A stretch of DNA of 62,070 bases from an uncultured Acetatifactor sp. GTDB taxonomy: Bacteria > Bacillota > Clostridia > Lachnospirales > Lachnospiraceae. The stretch covers positions 1 through 62,070 of the forward strand of contig CATKXX010000016.1 in the NCBI GenBank assembly GCA_949840935.1, in the 5' to 3' direction. Below the pieces are notes generated by a model that saw only the letters and a program-made list of their open reading frames with translations, was not told where the DNA came from and made no database searches. Made by a program: the position numbers and the translations under genes. Shown here in pieces: positions 34,991 through 43,535 of the stretch (position 1 is its first letter; every line of letters starts with the position of its first letter).

Positions 34991-35452
34991 TTATATATCT
35001 CCCTTCTTCCTCCTCTTCCAGACGGACGCAAGGATATCCTTAAGGACAAGAAAGGAATCCAGCTCGTTATACCCCTGCCTCTTTTGCAGATCCTCCAACA
35101 GCCTCTCCAGCTCCGCCTCATAGCGGGCGGTGTCCATCTCCCCCTGATACCGCGCCAGGATCGGGTATTTCCTGCTCCATGCCTTTGTCCAGTCTATCTT
35201 TTCCGATACTTCTTCACTGGTTCTGTCGATGGCATCCTGTATTTCCCTGACATCAATGTCAAAATCCACCAGCTCGTCCAGCGACAGCCCGTATAAAACG
35301 GCAAGCCGCTTTGACTGGCGGATATCCGGCAGCGTCTCATCCGTCTCCCACTTCGAGACAGTCTGTCGGCTTATCCCCAGCTTCTCCGCAACCTCCTCCT
35401 GGGACAGCCCCCTTTTCTTCCGCGCGTGATACAAATGATTTCCCAAGCTCAT
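34991..35452 (-). CDS. XRE-family HTH regulator
   Basis: 153 residues. Residues ~5-60 are a clear Cro/CI HTH (SQEEVAEKLGISRQTVSKWE, LPDIRQSKRLAVLYGLSLDEL). The rest is a charged helical domain of unknown binding. ATG 35452 follows AGGAGG. It is co-oriented with the MGMT-like gene, 84 bases apart, so possibly co-transcribed. The target is unknown. Confidence 0.85.
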   Translation of the reverse strand: MSLGNHLYHARKKRGLSQEEVAEKLGISRQTVSKWETDETLPDIRQSKRLAVLYGLSLDELVDFDIDVREIQDAIDRTSEEVSEKIDWTKAWSRKYPILARYQGEMDTARYEAELERLLEDLQKRQGYNELDSFLVLKDILASVWKRRKKGDI

Positions 35453-35682
35453 GGCATTACCTCCTGAATATGATATGTGCTGATTATACTATTTTCACAG
35501 CCGGAATGCCACCAACGCAGCCCTGCATTTCCGCCCGTTTTCTTGACAGGCAGCAACGGGAATTTCCGGCTCATGTTTTTTTACAAAAATGAACGAGGTG
35601 GCTAGCTGGCCGGAGACATGCTATGCTATACCACAGGAAATGCCGAAAGGCAAATACTGCATAGAGAGGAGAAAGATTTGTT

Positions 35683-35709
35683 ATGACCACACCCGTTTAC
35701 TTTGCATAG
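35683..35709 (+). other. Eight-codon frame with strong ribosome site (leader peptide or gene remnant)
   Basis: GAGAGGAG at 35664-35671 precedes ATG 35683, which reads MTTPVYFA then TAG. A TTGACA box is at 35544-35549 without a convincing -10. It may be a leader peptide for the DUF1062 gene or the cut-off start of a lost gene. The rest of the gap 35453-35791 shows no feature. Confidence 0.3.
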
Positions 35710-35791
35710 CATGGCTGTTGCATACTATGTTCAAAGTCAGATAATGTAATAGCCCATGCATCCGCCATATGAAATCACACAGGAGATGCAA

Positions 35792-36379
35792 ATGAGCTAT
35801 AGAAAGAAAATTGAATATGAGATTGCCCTGGAAGGCTCCTTCGAGGTTATCAGGAACTGCCCCAAGTGTGGCAGGAAAACACATTATATCAACACAAAGA
35901 ATTTCCGCGTCAACGTCAATGGAAACAGGCTGGACGTCTGGCTGATCTATCAGTGTAAGGAATGTAAGCATACGCTCAATCTCGCGGTGTACGAGAGGCA
36001 GAAGGTTTCTTCCATACCAAAGGAAGAATACACGCGCTTCCTGGACAATGATAGGCCGCTGGCGGAAACATACGGCAAGAATCTGCGTTTCTTCCTGAAA
36101 AACAAAGCAGAAATTGATATGGGCCGGATAAACTACGGCTATGTCCGACTCCATGAAACCACAGAAGACAGCGGAACCGGAGCGCAGATTCTGATCACGA
36201 TCCACAATCCCCGGGGACTGAAAATCCGGCCGGAAAAACAGATTGCCGAGGTGGCGGGATTATCCCGAAGCCAGGTCAAAAGCCTCCTGGAAGGAGGCGG
36301 AATGGAGATAATCGGAAACCACCCCAAAACGGTTTCCGTCCTTATTCATGAATCAAATTTAAGGAGGTTATGCCCGTGA
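35792..36379 (+). CDS. DUF1062 protein (zinc-ribbon-like)
   Basis: 195 residues. The N-terminus has two CxxC pairs, CPKCGRKT and CKECKHT, about 30 residues apart, forming a probable zinc ribbon. Further on, an EKQIAEVAGLSRSQVKSLL stretch looks like a helix-turn-helix. The pattern matches DUF1062, of unknown function. ATG 35792 follows AGGAGATG; an upstream in-frame ATG at 35756 lacks such a site. The GNAT gene overlaps it by four bases (GTGA). Confidence 0.75.
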   Translation: MSYRKKIEYEIALEGSFEVIRNCPKCGRKTHYINTKNFRVNVNGNRLDVWLIYQCKECKHTLNLAVYERQKVSSIPKEEYTRFLDNDRPLAETYGKNLRFFLKNKAEIDMGRINYGYVRLHETTEDSGTGAQILITIHNPRGLKIRPEKQIAEVAGLSRSQVKSLLEGGGMEIIGNHPKTVSVLIHESNLRRLCP

Positions 36380-36903
36380 AAATTGAGACACAGAGATTAC
36401 TGATCCGGGACGTAAAAACCGAAGATGAAGTACCCTATATTAATATGGCCTCAGACGGAAGCCTGAATGACTGCGGTTTTGACGTAAACTGCAGCAGATG
36501 GATCACAAAATGGATTGCAGAAGCGAAAGAATTCGCGGCCAGGAATCATCCCGACAGGGATTATCTTGCTTATACAATAGCATTAAAAGGCGAAGCCACA
36601 GTGATCGGTTCCATCGGATGCTCCTACTATGACGACCTGCGGGAAACAGGTGTTACCTTTTTTGTCGGATCCCAATACAGAGGGAATGGCTATGCCACAG
36701 AGGCGGTCAGGGCATATACGGATTATTTTCTCCAGCATTATCATACCGGAAAACTGATCGCTACCGTGAGGGATGAAAACACGCCCTCCTGGAAGGCGGT
36801 TGAAAAGGCCGGATTTATCCTGAAAAAAAAGAGGATGTATCGGGATGTAAACGATGCGGACGAACAGCTGTACCGCTTTTACGAGATAGCAAAGCGTATC
36901 TGA
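36376..36903 (+). CDS. GNAT-family N-acetyltransferase
   Basis: 175 residues of RimJ/RimL-like type: TQRLLIRDVKTEDE at the start, V-T-FFVGSQYRGNGYATEAV (acetyl-CoA loop with Q/R-x-x-G-x-G/A) in the middle, and NTPSWKAVEKAGF near the end. It transfers acetyl from acetyl-CoA to an amine of unknown identity. GTG 36376 is chosen because AAGGAGG sits eight bases before it and it forms a GTGA overlap with the DUF1062 stop codon. Confidence 0.85.
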   Translation: MKIETQRLLIRDVKTEDEVPYINMASDGSLNDCGFDVNCSRWITKWIAEAKEFAARNHPDRDYLAYTIALKGEATVIGSIGCSYYDDLRETGVTFFVGSQYRGNGYATEAVRAYTDYFLQHYHTGKLIATVRDENTPSWKAVEKAGFILKKKRMYRDVNDADEQLYRFYEIAKRI

Positions 36904-36957
36904 AAACCATTTCTCCGATCCGCAATGCGGAATTGAAAAGTTTATTTCCGCTTCCGC

Positions 36958-37200
36958 TCAATCCGCACTCTCGCGAGATTTGTTACGCAAACTCGTGATC
37001 GCACGCGCCTGTCGGCGCAGTTGTTGCTGTTCACTCTGTAACAGGTAACATATAAAAAGAGTCCCCCGGACTCCTTGAAACCGCAAAACAACGTTTTGGC
37101 GCACAGCTGTCAAATCAATTATTTTAATCGTTTCCGTGTGATCTCGTAAAAAATGTTCGAAAACGCCTTGCGGTGTCGTGGGTGTGAAAAGCGACGCGCG
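36958..37200 (-). other. Structured intergenic element with internal terminator-like hairpin
   Basis: The gap 36904-37288 has no convincing gene. The minus strand carries the stem GAGTCC-GGG-GGACTC followed by TTTTTATA (about 37055-37077) and GCGCCGACAGGCGC (37011-37024). An 83-codon minus frame crosses the hairpin but has no ribosome site and no family features. The element may specify a short RNA or be a hairpin repeat. Confidence 0.35.
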
Positions 37201-37227
37201 GTTTCCCATAGAGTGAGAAGAAAGCGC

Positions 37228-37256
37228 TTGACGATTTTCAGCACAGCATATATATT
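37228..37256 (+). promoter_or_regulatory. Sigma-A promoter of the QueG-like gene
   Basis: TTGACG (37228-37233), a 17-base spacer and TATATT (37251-37256), 33 bases before the GTG start and its AGGAGG site. Confidence 0.65.
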
Positions 37257-37288
37257 TATACTATACGAACCAAAACAGGAGGCCGTCT

Positions 37289-37981
37289 GTGATCACCAAA
37301 GAAAAAACGAAAGAAATCATGTTCTCGCTGGGTGCGGATCTGTGCGGGATTGCCGGTATGGACAGGTTTGTCGATGCGCCCAGGGGCTATCATCCCCTGG
37401 ACGTCCTGCCCTCCTGCAAATCCGTAATCTCCTTCGGATGCAGATTCCCGGTGGGGACGCTGCACTGCAGCTCTGATATTCCCTATACGAGAGTGCGGAA
37501 CTCCATAACGCCTAAAATGGACGCCATAGCCCTTGATTTTTGTATCGAAATGGAAAAACACCAGGCCATATGCGTCCCCATACCCACAAATGAGAGCCAA
37601 TGGGATACAAACACGAACAGATGGCGCTCCATAATTTCCCTGAAACATGCGGCCCAGGCCGCCGGGCTGGGTGTCATAGGAAGGCATTCCCTGCTGATAA
37701 CGCCGGAATTCGGCAGCATGGTCTGGCTGGGCGCAATTCTCTGCGAACAGGAATTGGAGCCCGATGAAATGAAAGAGCCTCTTTGCAATCACTGCAATCT
37801 GTGCGTGGACGCATGTCCTGTTCATGCCCTGGAAGGACCGGAGTTGAAGCAGCAGGTTTGTTATGATTATGCCTTCGGAGACGATAAGGAAACAAAGGTC
37901 TGGAAAATTTCCTGCCACAAGTGCAGGGATATCTGCCCATACAATCTGGGATGCCAAAATACCATTCCGGAGCGTGTTTGA
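37289..37981 (+). CDS. Epoxyqueuosine-reductase-like 4Fe-4S protein
   Basis: 230 residues. The N-terminal part resembles the QueG substrate domain (GLGVIGRHSLLITPEFGSMVWLG). The C-terminal part has ferredoxin cysteines CNHCNLCVDACPVHAL and CHKCRDICPY. Family members are iron-sulfur reductases; true QueG also binds cobalamin and is longer (~380), so this short form may act on another substrate. Start GTG 37289 after AGGAGG. The last codons and stop are supplied by a hairpin repeat (37974-37996), which may have trimmed the tail. Confidence 0.75.
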   Translation: MITKEKTKEIMFSLGADLCGIAGMDRFVDAPRGYHPLDVLPSCKSVISFGCRFPVGTLHCSSDIPYTRVRNSITPKMDAIALDFCIEMEKHQAICVPIPTNESQWDTNTNRWRSIISLKHAAQAAGLGVIGRHSLLITPEFGSMVWLGAILCEQELEPDEMKEPLCNHCNLCVDACPVHALEGPELKQQVCYDYAFGDDKETKVWKISCHKCRDICPYNLGCQNTIPERV

Positions 37982-37996
37982 AACACGCTCTAAGCA
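37974..37996. repeat. Head-to-head ends of the MITE-like element
   Basis: AGCGTGTTT and its complement AAACACGCT meet around TGA, giving a perfect short palindrome. The arms equal the ends of the element at 14077-14255. It supplies the stop codon of the QueG-like gene and could act as its terminator or be an excision remnant. Confidence 0.5.
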
Positions 37997-38106
37997 AACT
38001 ATAAAAAGCTTAACAGACTTTCCAATTGCAGGCCTGCCCATGAAAAGAGACGTAAGGCTAATTCACGATCTTACACCTAAAGTTACTGTTACGCAAAAAT
38101 TAGGGG

Positions 38107-38457
38107 CTAAAGCAATCTCAGCAATTGTATCAGCTCATGTTGATTTTCCGGATTAGACGTAGTTAATCGAGTATCAAACTGCCGGAACTTATTGTCCTGA
38201 TAGAATGCCAGCTCAAGAAACTCTGCACCTGTGATTTCCTTGTTTCCTCCATCTGAGTAATTTCTGCCAAGCTGCGCGATTAAATATGCTGACATTGTAT
38301 ATGTCTGCGTCCGACTATCAAACTCACTGACACGTATTACCTTTCTCTTTATTGTATTGCTTATCTTTTCACCCTGAACTGTCAGCGGTTTTAATGCTAT
38401 TGTAAAATATCCGACTAACGCCATACTGTTCAGCGAAAACACAAGATATGTAACGGA
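38107..38457 (-). pseudogene. GNAT-like gene, N-terminally truncated
   Basis: The frame continues in phase after the stop codon of the DUF1016 gene and reads TYLVFSLNSMALVGYFTIAL, then KRKVIRVSEFD and AYLIAQLGRNY. This is the C-terminal two thirds of a small GNAT protein common near toxin-like loci in Firmicutes. The acetyl-CoA-binding start is missing and no proper initiation site is present. A GTG at 38442 could start a 111-residue stub. Probably a remnant. Confidence 0.6.
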
Positions 38458-38460
38458 ATT

Positions 38461-39576
38461 TTATTTCTGTTCCTCATCCAACCATTCCTTGAGCTTCTTC
38501 TGCAACAGCTTTTTATCTGGAAGATAAAGTTTATATTCTTTTGCATAAATGTTTGCATTTTCCGGCAGCGTCAAGTCAACAAGCGCTTCATCGCTCTGCT
38601 TGCACAACAGGATACCGATGGTCGGATTTTCATCCTCCGTTTTCTCATATCTGTCATAATAATTGACATACATCTGCATCTGACCTAAATCCTGATGCGT
38701 AAGTTCCTCGATTTTGAAGTCAATAAGGACATAGCAGCGGAGCAGCCTGTTGTATAGAACCAAATCCACATAAAAATTTTTATCATGAAACGTAAACCGT
38801 TTCTGACGCTGTTCAAACAAAAAGCCCTTGCCCAATTCCAACAGAAACTTTTGCATTTTGCTGATTACGGCAGATTCGAGGTCGCTTTCGTGATAAGACG
38901 CTTTATCTTCCAGTCCTGCGAATTCTAAAATATATGGCGTATGGAGAATATCCTGCGGTTTCTGCGGAACCGCCCCTTCATTTGCCAGCCGCATGACGTC
39001 ATTTTTATCACGGCTTAATGCCAGTCTTTCATATAAGCTGGAATGAAACTGCCTTTTCAGCGTATCCACATTCCAGTTAGAGCGAATTGCTTCTTTTTCA
39101 TAAAAATCCCTTTCATCCCTGTCTTCTATGCGCATAAGCAGCTGATAATGTGTCCAACTTAGCTTAAAGGGTATTTTGCCATATAACGTTTCTAATTGTC
39201 CAATTCCCGATTGGACAATTGAAAAATCCTGTCCGAATTGTCCAATTCCCAATTGGATAATTTCATTTTCCCTGTCTTTGAATGCCATATAAAACTGCCG
39301 CATTCCCGCAACATTGCTTCTCGAAAAGCCCCTCCCATATTCTTCCGTCAAATAAGCGGACAAGGAATCCAACACCTTTGCTCCGTATTTTGCCCTTTCA
39401 GAGCCCTGCTGTTCCTGCTCTACGATATACTGCCCCAACAGAAAACTTGTCAGAACCGTAATCGTGTTTGCCATCTGTCCCATACTGTTCCGGGCGTTAT
39501 CTATCAACTTTTTTGATTTTTCATATAAAGTATGAAACTCATTGGTATCCATTATTTCCGTTTGTTGTTCTTTCAT
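38461..39576 (-). CDS. DUF1016/YhcG PD-(D/E)XK nuclease family protein
   Basis: 371 residues. The N-terminal half is the YhcG helical domain (GFSRSNVAGMRQFYMAF; LSWTHYQLLMRIED). The C-terminal half holds a PD-(D/E)XK core: FYVDLVLYNRLLRCYVLIDFK (D...D-x-K) and QMQMYVNYYDRY. Such proteins associate with restriction and defence loci; the activity is not well defined. A Gly/Gln insertion (about residues 105-130) is encoded by repeated CCAATTCCC[AG]ATTGGA DNA. No terminator is seen between this gene and the disordered-protein gene upstream. Confidence 0.85.
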   Translation of the reverse strand: MKEQQTEIMDTNEFHTLYEKSKKLIDNARNSMGQMANTITVLTSFLLGQYIVEQEQQGSERAKYGAKVLDSLSAYLTEEYGRGFSRSNVAGMRQFYMAFKDRENEIIQLGIGQFGQDFSIVQSGIGQLETLYGKIPFKLSWTHYQLLMRIEDRDERDFYEKEAIRSNWNVDTLKRQFHSSLYERLALSRDKNDVMRLANEGAVPQKPQDILHTPYILEFAGLEDKASYHESDLESAVISKMQKFLLELGKGFLFEQRQKRFTFHDKNFYVDLVLYNRLLRCYVLIDFKIEELTHQDLGQMQMYVNYYDRYEKTEDENPTIGILLCKQSDEALVDLTLPENANIYAKEYKLYLPDKKLLQKKLKEWLDEEQK

Positions 39577-39604
39577 TATACTGCCACTGAACCATATTGA
39601 ACCC

Positions 39605-40015
39605 TTACATCAGATGAACCGGAAGCTCCTGCCCGATACCATAAGTCATGGGAACAGCCGCATCCTCTCCTGCCTTGGCCGTTTTTTCAACATCGGAAGC
39701 CTGCCTGCCCTCATCTGCTTTCTCAGCAGTTTTCCTGACCGCAGTTTTACGGGAAGCCGTTTTCTTTGTCCCGTCCGCTGCCACGCTTTTTCCTGTTGCC
39801 TTCGCATTCGTATTTTCCTTAGCCGTCTTTGTCATTTTCTCCTCCGCCCCTTTTTCCGACGATTCCGCAGATTCTGCTTCCGCACTGTTGCCTGTCTGCT
39901 TTTTCGCCCTGGCCTCTGCATTGCCTCCCGCTAATTTCCCGGACGATGCTTTCGCTTCCGCGCTTCCCTCCGCCGCCTTTGCCGCCCTCCTGATGCTACC
40001 TGCTCCTACGGACAT
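39605..40015 (-). CDS. Low-complexity Ala/Lys/Glu-rich protein, candidate ParA partner
   Basis: 136 residues, almost entirely A, K, E, S, T and G, predicted disordered by composition, with basic and acidic blocks. It ends in an ordered-looking hydrophobic tail (YGIGQELPVHLM). AAGGAGG precedes ATG 40015, which lies inside the end of the ParA gene (20-base overlap). By position and composition it could be the adaptor that links a ParA-type ATPase to microcompartment shells, as McdB does for McdA. There is no sequence evidence beyond that. Confidence 0.55.
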   Translation of the reverse strand: MSVGAGSIRRAAKAAEGSAEAKASSGKLAGGNAEARAKKQTGNSAEAESAESSEKGAEEKMTKTAKENTNAKATGKSVAADGTKKTASRKTAVRKTAEKADEGRQASDVEKTAKAGEDAAVPMTYGIGQELPVHLM

Positions 40016-40796
40016 TTTTATCTACCTCCTTTGCAAGCTCCAGGAACTCCCCGGCGCTCCTTGCACTTCTCTTATGTACCATAACGGGCCTGCTGTTGTC
40101 CTGGGCCCATTCGATCTCGCTGTCCACACGTATCACCGTGTCAAATACCGTCACCTGCTCAAAATCCTTCAAGACCTCCATGGTCTGCTTCCCATAATTT
40201 TTCCTGGCGTCCAGCTTGGTGATGACCACACCCAAAAGCTCCAGGCTGGGGGCAATCCTTTTTACATTCTCCAGAAATTCAAACAGGTTCGCCACCCCGA
40301 AAAGCCCCCATGGGCTCGCCTCCACTGGCAGGATCACATAATCCGAAGCACAGAGGATATTCATGACCCAGCCCCCCAGGGTCGGAGGCGAATCGATCAG
40401 GATATAATCATATCCCCCGCTCTCCTTTATCTTTTCCAGCCCTCTGGACAGGATCATCTCCCTCTGCCATTTGGTGAACAGCTCATATTCAATGCCGCTC
40501 ATCAGCGTGGAGGACGGGATCAGATCCAGATTTTCATAGGAGGTATGCACCACATAATCCGTCAGATCCTTCTCCCCGCGGATGGCATTGTACAGATTCT
40601 TTTCCCCCGCCGCAAATTCCAGCACCCGCTCCTCCGAAAAAAAAGAAAGGGACAGATTCAGCTGCATATCCCCGTCCACCAAAAGCACTCTTTTCCCTAA
40701 TGTAGAGAGAGAATACCCTGTGTTGGCACAGGTAGTAGTCTTGCCGCTTCCGCCCTTATTATTCGCAAAGGCTATTGTCTTCGTCCGTCCTGCCAT
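39996..40796 (-). CDS. ParA/MinD-type ATPase, possible BMC positioning protein
   Basis: 266 residues with deviant Walker A NNKGGSGKTTT (~9-19), VLLVDGDMQ and Walker B YILIDSPPTLG, so a dimerising ParA-type ATPase. The start is uncertain: ATG 40796 is used, with TTG 40823 also in frame. It overlaps the end of the DeoR gene by 38 bases and the disordered protein's gene by 20, so it is translated as part of the BMC operon. ParA proteins make gradients on the nucleoid that space cargo; in carboxysomes McdA does this. A chromosome or plasmid partition role is the alternative. Confidence 0.8.
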   Translation of the reverse strand: MAGRTKTIAFANNKGGSGKTTTCANTGYSLSTLGKRVLLVDGDMQLNLSLSFFSEERVLEFAAGEKNLYNAIRGEKDLTDYVVHTSYENLDLIPSSTLMSGIEYELFTKWQREMILSRGLEKIKESGGYDYILIDSPPTLGGWVMNILCASDYVILPVEASPWGLFGVANLFEFLENVKRIAPSLELLGVVITKLDARKNYGKQTMEVLKDFEQVTVFDTVIRVDSEIEWAQDNSRPVMVHKRSARSAGEFLELAKEVDKNVRRSR

Positions 40797-41550
40797 AGAG
40801 ACACTCGATTCCTTTCTCTGCAAAGTAACTCAGCCATTCCTCCGAGGGACGTATGTCCGTCACCACCATATCGATAGCAGACAGCTCACAGATCCTTGAG
40901 AAAGCCACATTGTCAAATTTCGTATAATCCACCGCCAGAATCCGCTGCTTTGCGCATTTCAACATAGTCTGCTTTACCTGGGAAAACATCTCATTGGCAT
41001 CCGTGATGCCCTTCTCCATATCGATACCCTTGCAGGACAGGATCACCTTGTCCGCGTGAAAGGAGCTGACCCCCTCCAGGGCCTTGGGCCCCACCAGCGC
41101 CAGGTAATTCTCCCGCATCGTCCCGCCGGTGGAAATGATATCCCATCCGCTGACATCCGAAAGCTCTACCAACACTTCAATGGAATTGGTGATCACTGTC
41201 AGACGCTTCCGGTTCTTCAGCGCCTTCACAATGGAAACCGCCGTGGTGCTGGGATCTACAATGATATGCTCCCCCTCCTGCACCAGCCCGTTTACCAGCC
41301 CGGCAATGACCTGCTTTCCCTCCATATTCCGCTTCCTGCGGACGTTAAAGGGCATGTCGATACCGGAGCTTTCATTTAAGACGGCGCCGCCATAGCTCTT
41401 GGTGGCAAGGCCGTCCTTGTCAAGCCTGTCCAGATCCCTGCGGATGGTTTCCTCCGAGACATCAAAAAGTATGCTGAGTTCGCTGACAACCACCTTCTTT
41501 TCTTCCTGCAATTTTTCCAAGATCAGATTTCTGCGCTCAGCCGCCAGCAC
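40759..41550 (-). CDS. DeoR-family regulator of the microcompartment locus
   Basis: 263 residues. The N-terminal HTH (ERRNLILEKLQ; VVVSELSILFDVSEETIRRDLDRL; GGAVL) is the DeoR type. The C-terminal sensor domain has the sugar-phosphate-binding loops VDPSTTAVSIVKAL and VITNSIEVLVEL, then ISTGGTM. Such regulators respond to phosphorylated sugars, here plausibly fuculose- or rhamnulose-phosphate or DHAP. GTG 41550 is chosen, eight bases after AGGAGG. It lies directly after the BMC-T gene. Confidence 0.85.
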   Translation of the reverse strand: MLAAERRNLILEKLQEEKKVVVSELSILFDVSEETIRRDLDRLDKDGLATKSYGGAVLNESSGIDMPFNVRRKRNMEGKQVIAGLVNGLVQEGEHIIVDPSTTAVSIVKALKNRKRLTVITNSIEVLVELSDVSGWDIISTGGTMRENYLALVGPKALEGVSSFHADKVILSCKGIDMEKGITDANEMFSQVKQTMLKCAKQRILAVDYTKFDNVAFSRICELSAIDMVVTDIRPSEEWLSYFAEKGIECLYGRTDEDNSLCE

Positions 41551-41589
41551 GGTACGCACCTCCTGCCTGTAAGTCCACGGTTTTGCATG

Positions 41590-42138
41590 TTACAGTATGG
41601 ATTTGATGATCTGTTCGTCGGGATGGGCGATCACAGTGGAGTCCAGATACATCCCGCTCTCCGCCACAGCCTCCTTCGCCCTGGCGATGGCCGCGTCCAC
41701 CGCGGAAACCTCGCCGCACAGGTACACATAGGACTTGCCACACATGCCCTTTGCCACGCGCAGCTCGATCAATTCCACCTCGGAGGTCTTCGCTGCCACA
41801 TCCGCGGCCACGATAATGGAAGCCGCGTCAAAGGTTTCCAGCACCCCCAGGGAGCTCACCTTCTCAATATGGGTGGTTCCATAGATGGCGGGGAAAATCC
41901 CCTCATCCGGATTCCCCAGCACAAAGCTGTCGATCAACTGCTCGCCGTACTGTGTCTTCGCCGTTTCCACCGCCGCGGTGACGGCGCTGAGATCGCCGGT
42001 GATCAGCGCTATGTATTTGCCGGGGCAGACAACCTGTGCCTCCACCAGCTCCACCGCCGCCGTCTTTACCATGGCGTCCGCCGCAGTGACACCTGTGGAA
42101 ACCGTCTTAAATTCAATCATTCCTAACGCTCTGCTCAT
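41590..42138 (-). CDS. pduT: BMC-T shell protein, PduT-like with Cys38
   Basis: 182 residues, two fused BMC domains: ALGMIEFKTVSTGVTAADAM and a second beginning SLGVLETFDAASIIVAADV. Cys38 (QVVCPGKY) matches the residue that holds the 4Fe-4S cluster at the pore of PduT trimers, so this shell tile may conduct electrons. The PduS/RnfC-like gene just upstream would be its redox partner. The trimer makes a pseudohexagonal tile. Confidence 0.85.
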   Translation of the reverse strand: MSRALGMIEFKTVSTGVTAADAMVKTAAVELVEAQVVCPGKYIALITGDLSAVTAAVETAKTQYGEQLIDSFVLGNPDEGIFPAIYGTTHIEKVSSLGVLETFDAASIIVAADVAAKTSEVELIELRVAKGMCGKSYVYLCGEVSAVDAAIARAKEAVAESGMYLDSTVIAHPDEQIIKSIL

Positions 42139-42145
42139 GGCCCGC

Positions 42146-43489
42146 CTACCTCTCTGTAATCACAATATATTGATCCGTAACTTCCCGGACGATACCGTCC
42201 ATGGAAGCATGGATTGCCACGCTTAACCCATTCCCCGGCCCGGCGATCACATCCCCTGCCTTTACCTTCGTTCCTTCCTTCACAGCGGGCACCGCAGGGG
42301 CTCCGATGTGCTGGCACAGCAGGATCTTTACTTTATGGATGATGTCCCGGGTCTTCCAGTAGCCGTCTTCCTGCAGAGGCGCTTCCGCGTCATACCTGGA
42401 AAGCCCCAGCCGCGCCGCCAGACGCTCCTCGGGAACCTTGCGGTACTGCCTGCTCTCCTTTACCGGCGCCGGAACCACTCCCGCAGGAGGCTTTACTCCC
42501 GCCTTCCTGAGCCCCAGCTTATAATCCGCGATCAGGCTCCTGGGAGATAATCCCTGGGGGCAGGAAAAATTCTCACAAAGGCCGCAGGAGCTGCAGAACA
42601 TGGTGTTCAAAAACACGCTGGTATCCTGGAAATCCTGATTCGCCGCACTGCGCATGAATTTATGCGGCTCTATCGGATGTCCCAGCGCATGTCTGGGACA
42701 CAGGCTGGTACAGGTCTCGCACTGACAGCAGGCGGAGGCGGCGCGCTTCAAGTCAATGGCCGCATTCCGGTTTTTCCTGCGGATCAGGGAATGAGACTGA
42801 TCCAGCACGATCACCGCGTTGGTAGTCTTCGTCACCACCGCCGTCTCATCCGCCAGGTTTCCCATCATGGGGCCGCCCACCAGATAAGCCGGCTTCCCGG
42901 TGGTGGTTTCCCCCGCAAAGGCCACAACATCCTTTATGGACGTTCCCAAAGGAACCCTCACGGTAATGGGATGCTCCACCTCTCCCACCACCGTCACCAG
43001 CTTGTCGATCACGGGGATATCCCGCTCCACCGCCCGGTATACATTGTACACTGTCTCCACGTTGAAGACGGCCACGCCCTCCTCAATGGGCAGTCCTCCG
43101 GGGCGGATCACCCTGCCTGTGGCTTCGTAGACCAGCACCACCTCATCCCCCATGGGATACGCTCCGTCCAGAAGCTGTACCCGCATGTCAGGGTATGCGT
43201 CTATGTATCTGTCTATGGCTTTCAAAGTCGCCTTATATTCTCTTTTAATGCCGATAACGGCCTCCTTCGCGCCCACCGTCTGCGCGATCATGTCAAAGGC
43301 CTTCAGGATTTCTCCCGCGCACTGCTCCAAAAGCTGCCTGTGAAGCTTCAGCAGGGGCTCGCACTCGGCGCAGTTCATCAGGATCACTTCGGCGCGTTCA
43401 TCCAGCTTCGCATAGGTCGGAAAACCTGCTCCGCCTGCGCCCACCGTACCCACATTTTGTAAAATCCGCTTTAACTCCTGAATCTCCAT
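42146..43489 (-). CDS. pduS: PduS/RnfC-like iron-sulfur flavoprotein
   Basis: 447 residues. An N-terminal RnfC-like nucleotide-binding region (GTVGAGGAGFPTYAKL) is followed by an SLBB-like part and two 4Fe-4S motifs: CCQCETCTSLCPRHAL (~260-275) and CSSCGLCENFSCPQGL (~300). A barrel-sandwich tail (VKEGTKVKAGDVIAGP) ends the protein. Family members recycle NADH or pass electrons across the shell. The frame is open well upstream but protein-like sequence begins at MEIQELKRIL (43489); no strong ribosome site is seen. Confidence 0.8.
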   Translation of the reverse strand: MEIQELKRILQNVGTVGAGGAGFPTYAKLDERAEVILMNCAECEPLLKLHRQLLEQCAGEILKAFDMIAQTVGAKEAVIGIKREYKATLKAIDRYIDAYPDMRVQLLDGAYPMGDEVVLVYEATGRVIRPGGLPIEEGVAVFNVETVYNVYRAVERDIPVIDKLVTVVGEVEHPITVRVPLGTSIKDVVAFAGETTTGKPAYLVGGPMMGNLADETAVVTKTTNAVIVLDQSHSLIRRKNRNAAIDLKRAASACCQCETCTSLCPRHALGHPIEPHKFMRSAANQDFQDTSVFLNTMFCSSCGLCENFSCPQGLSPRSLIADYKLGLRKAGVKPPAGVVPAPVKESRQYRKVPEERLAARLGLSRYDAEAPLQEDGYWKTRDIIHKVKILLCQHIGAPAVPAVKEGTKVKAGDVIAGPGNGLSVAIHASMDGIVREVTDQYIVITER

Positions 43490-43535
43490 ATTCATCATCC
43501 ATTCTGAAATATTGTTGATTTCTTTGAGATTGTAT

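Noticed and set aside
36958..37209. An 83-codon minus-strand gene
   Set aside because: The frame runs through a terminator-like hairpin, lacks a ribosome site and shows no family features.
38107..38442. An intact 111-residue gene
   Set aside because: It lacks the N-terminal part of the GNAT fold and a start site and begins in phase with the upstream gene; treated as a remnant.
39648..40700. A 350-codon plus-strand open frame
   Set aside because: It is antisense to the ParA and Ala/Lys-rich genes, whose motifs and ribosome sites are clear.
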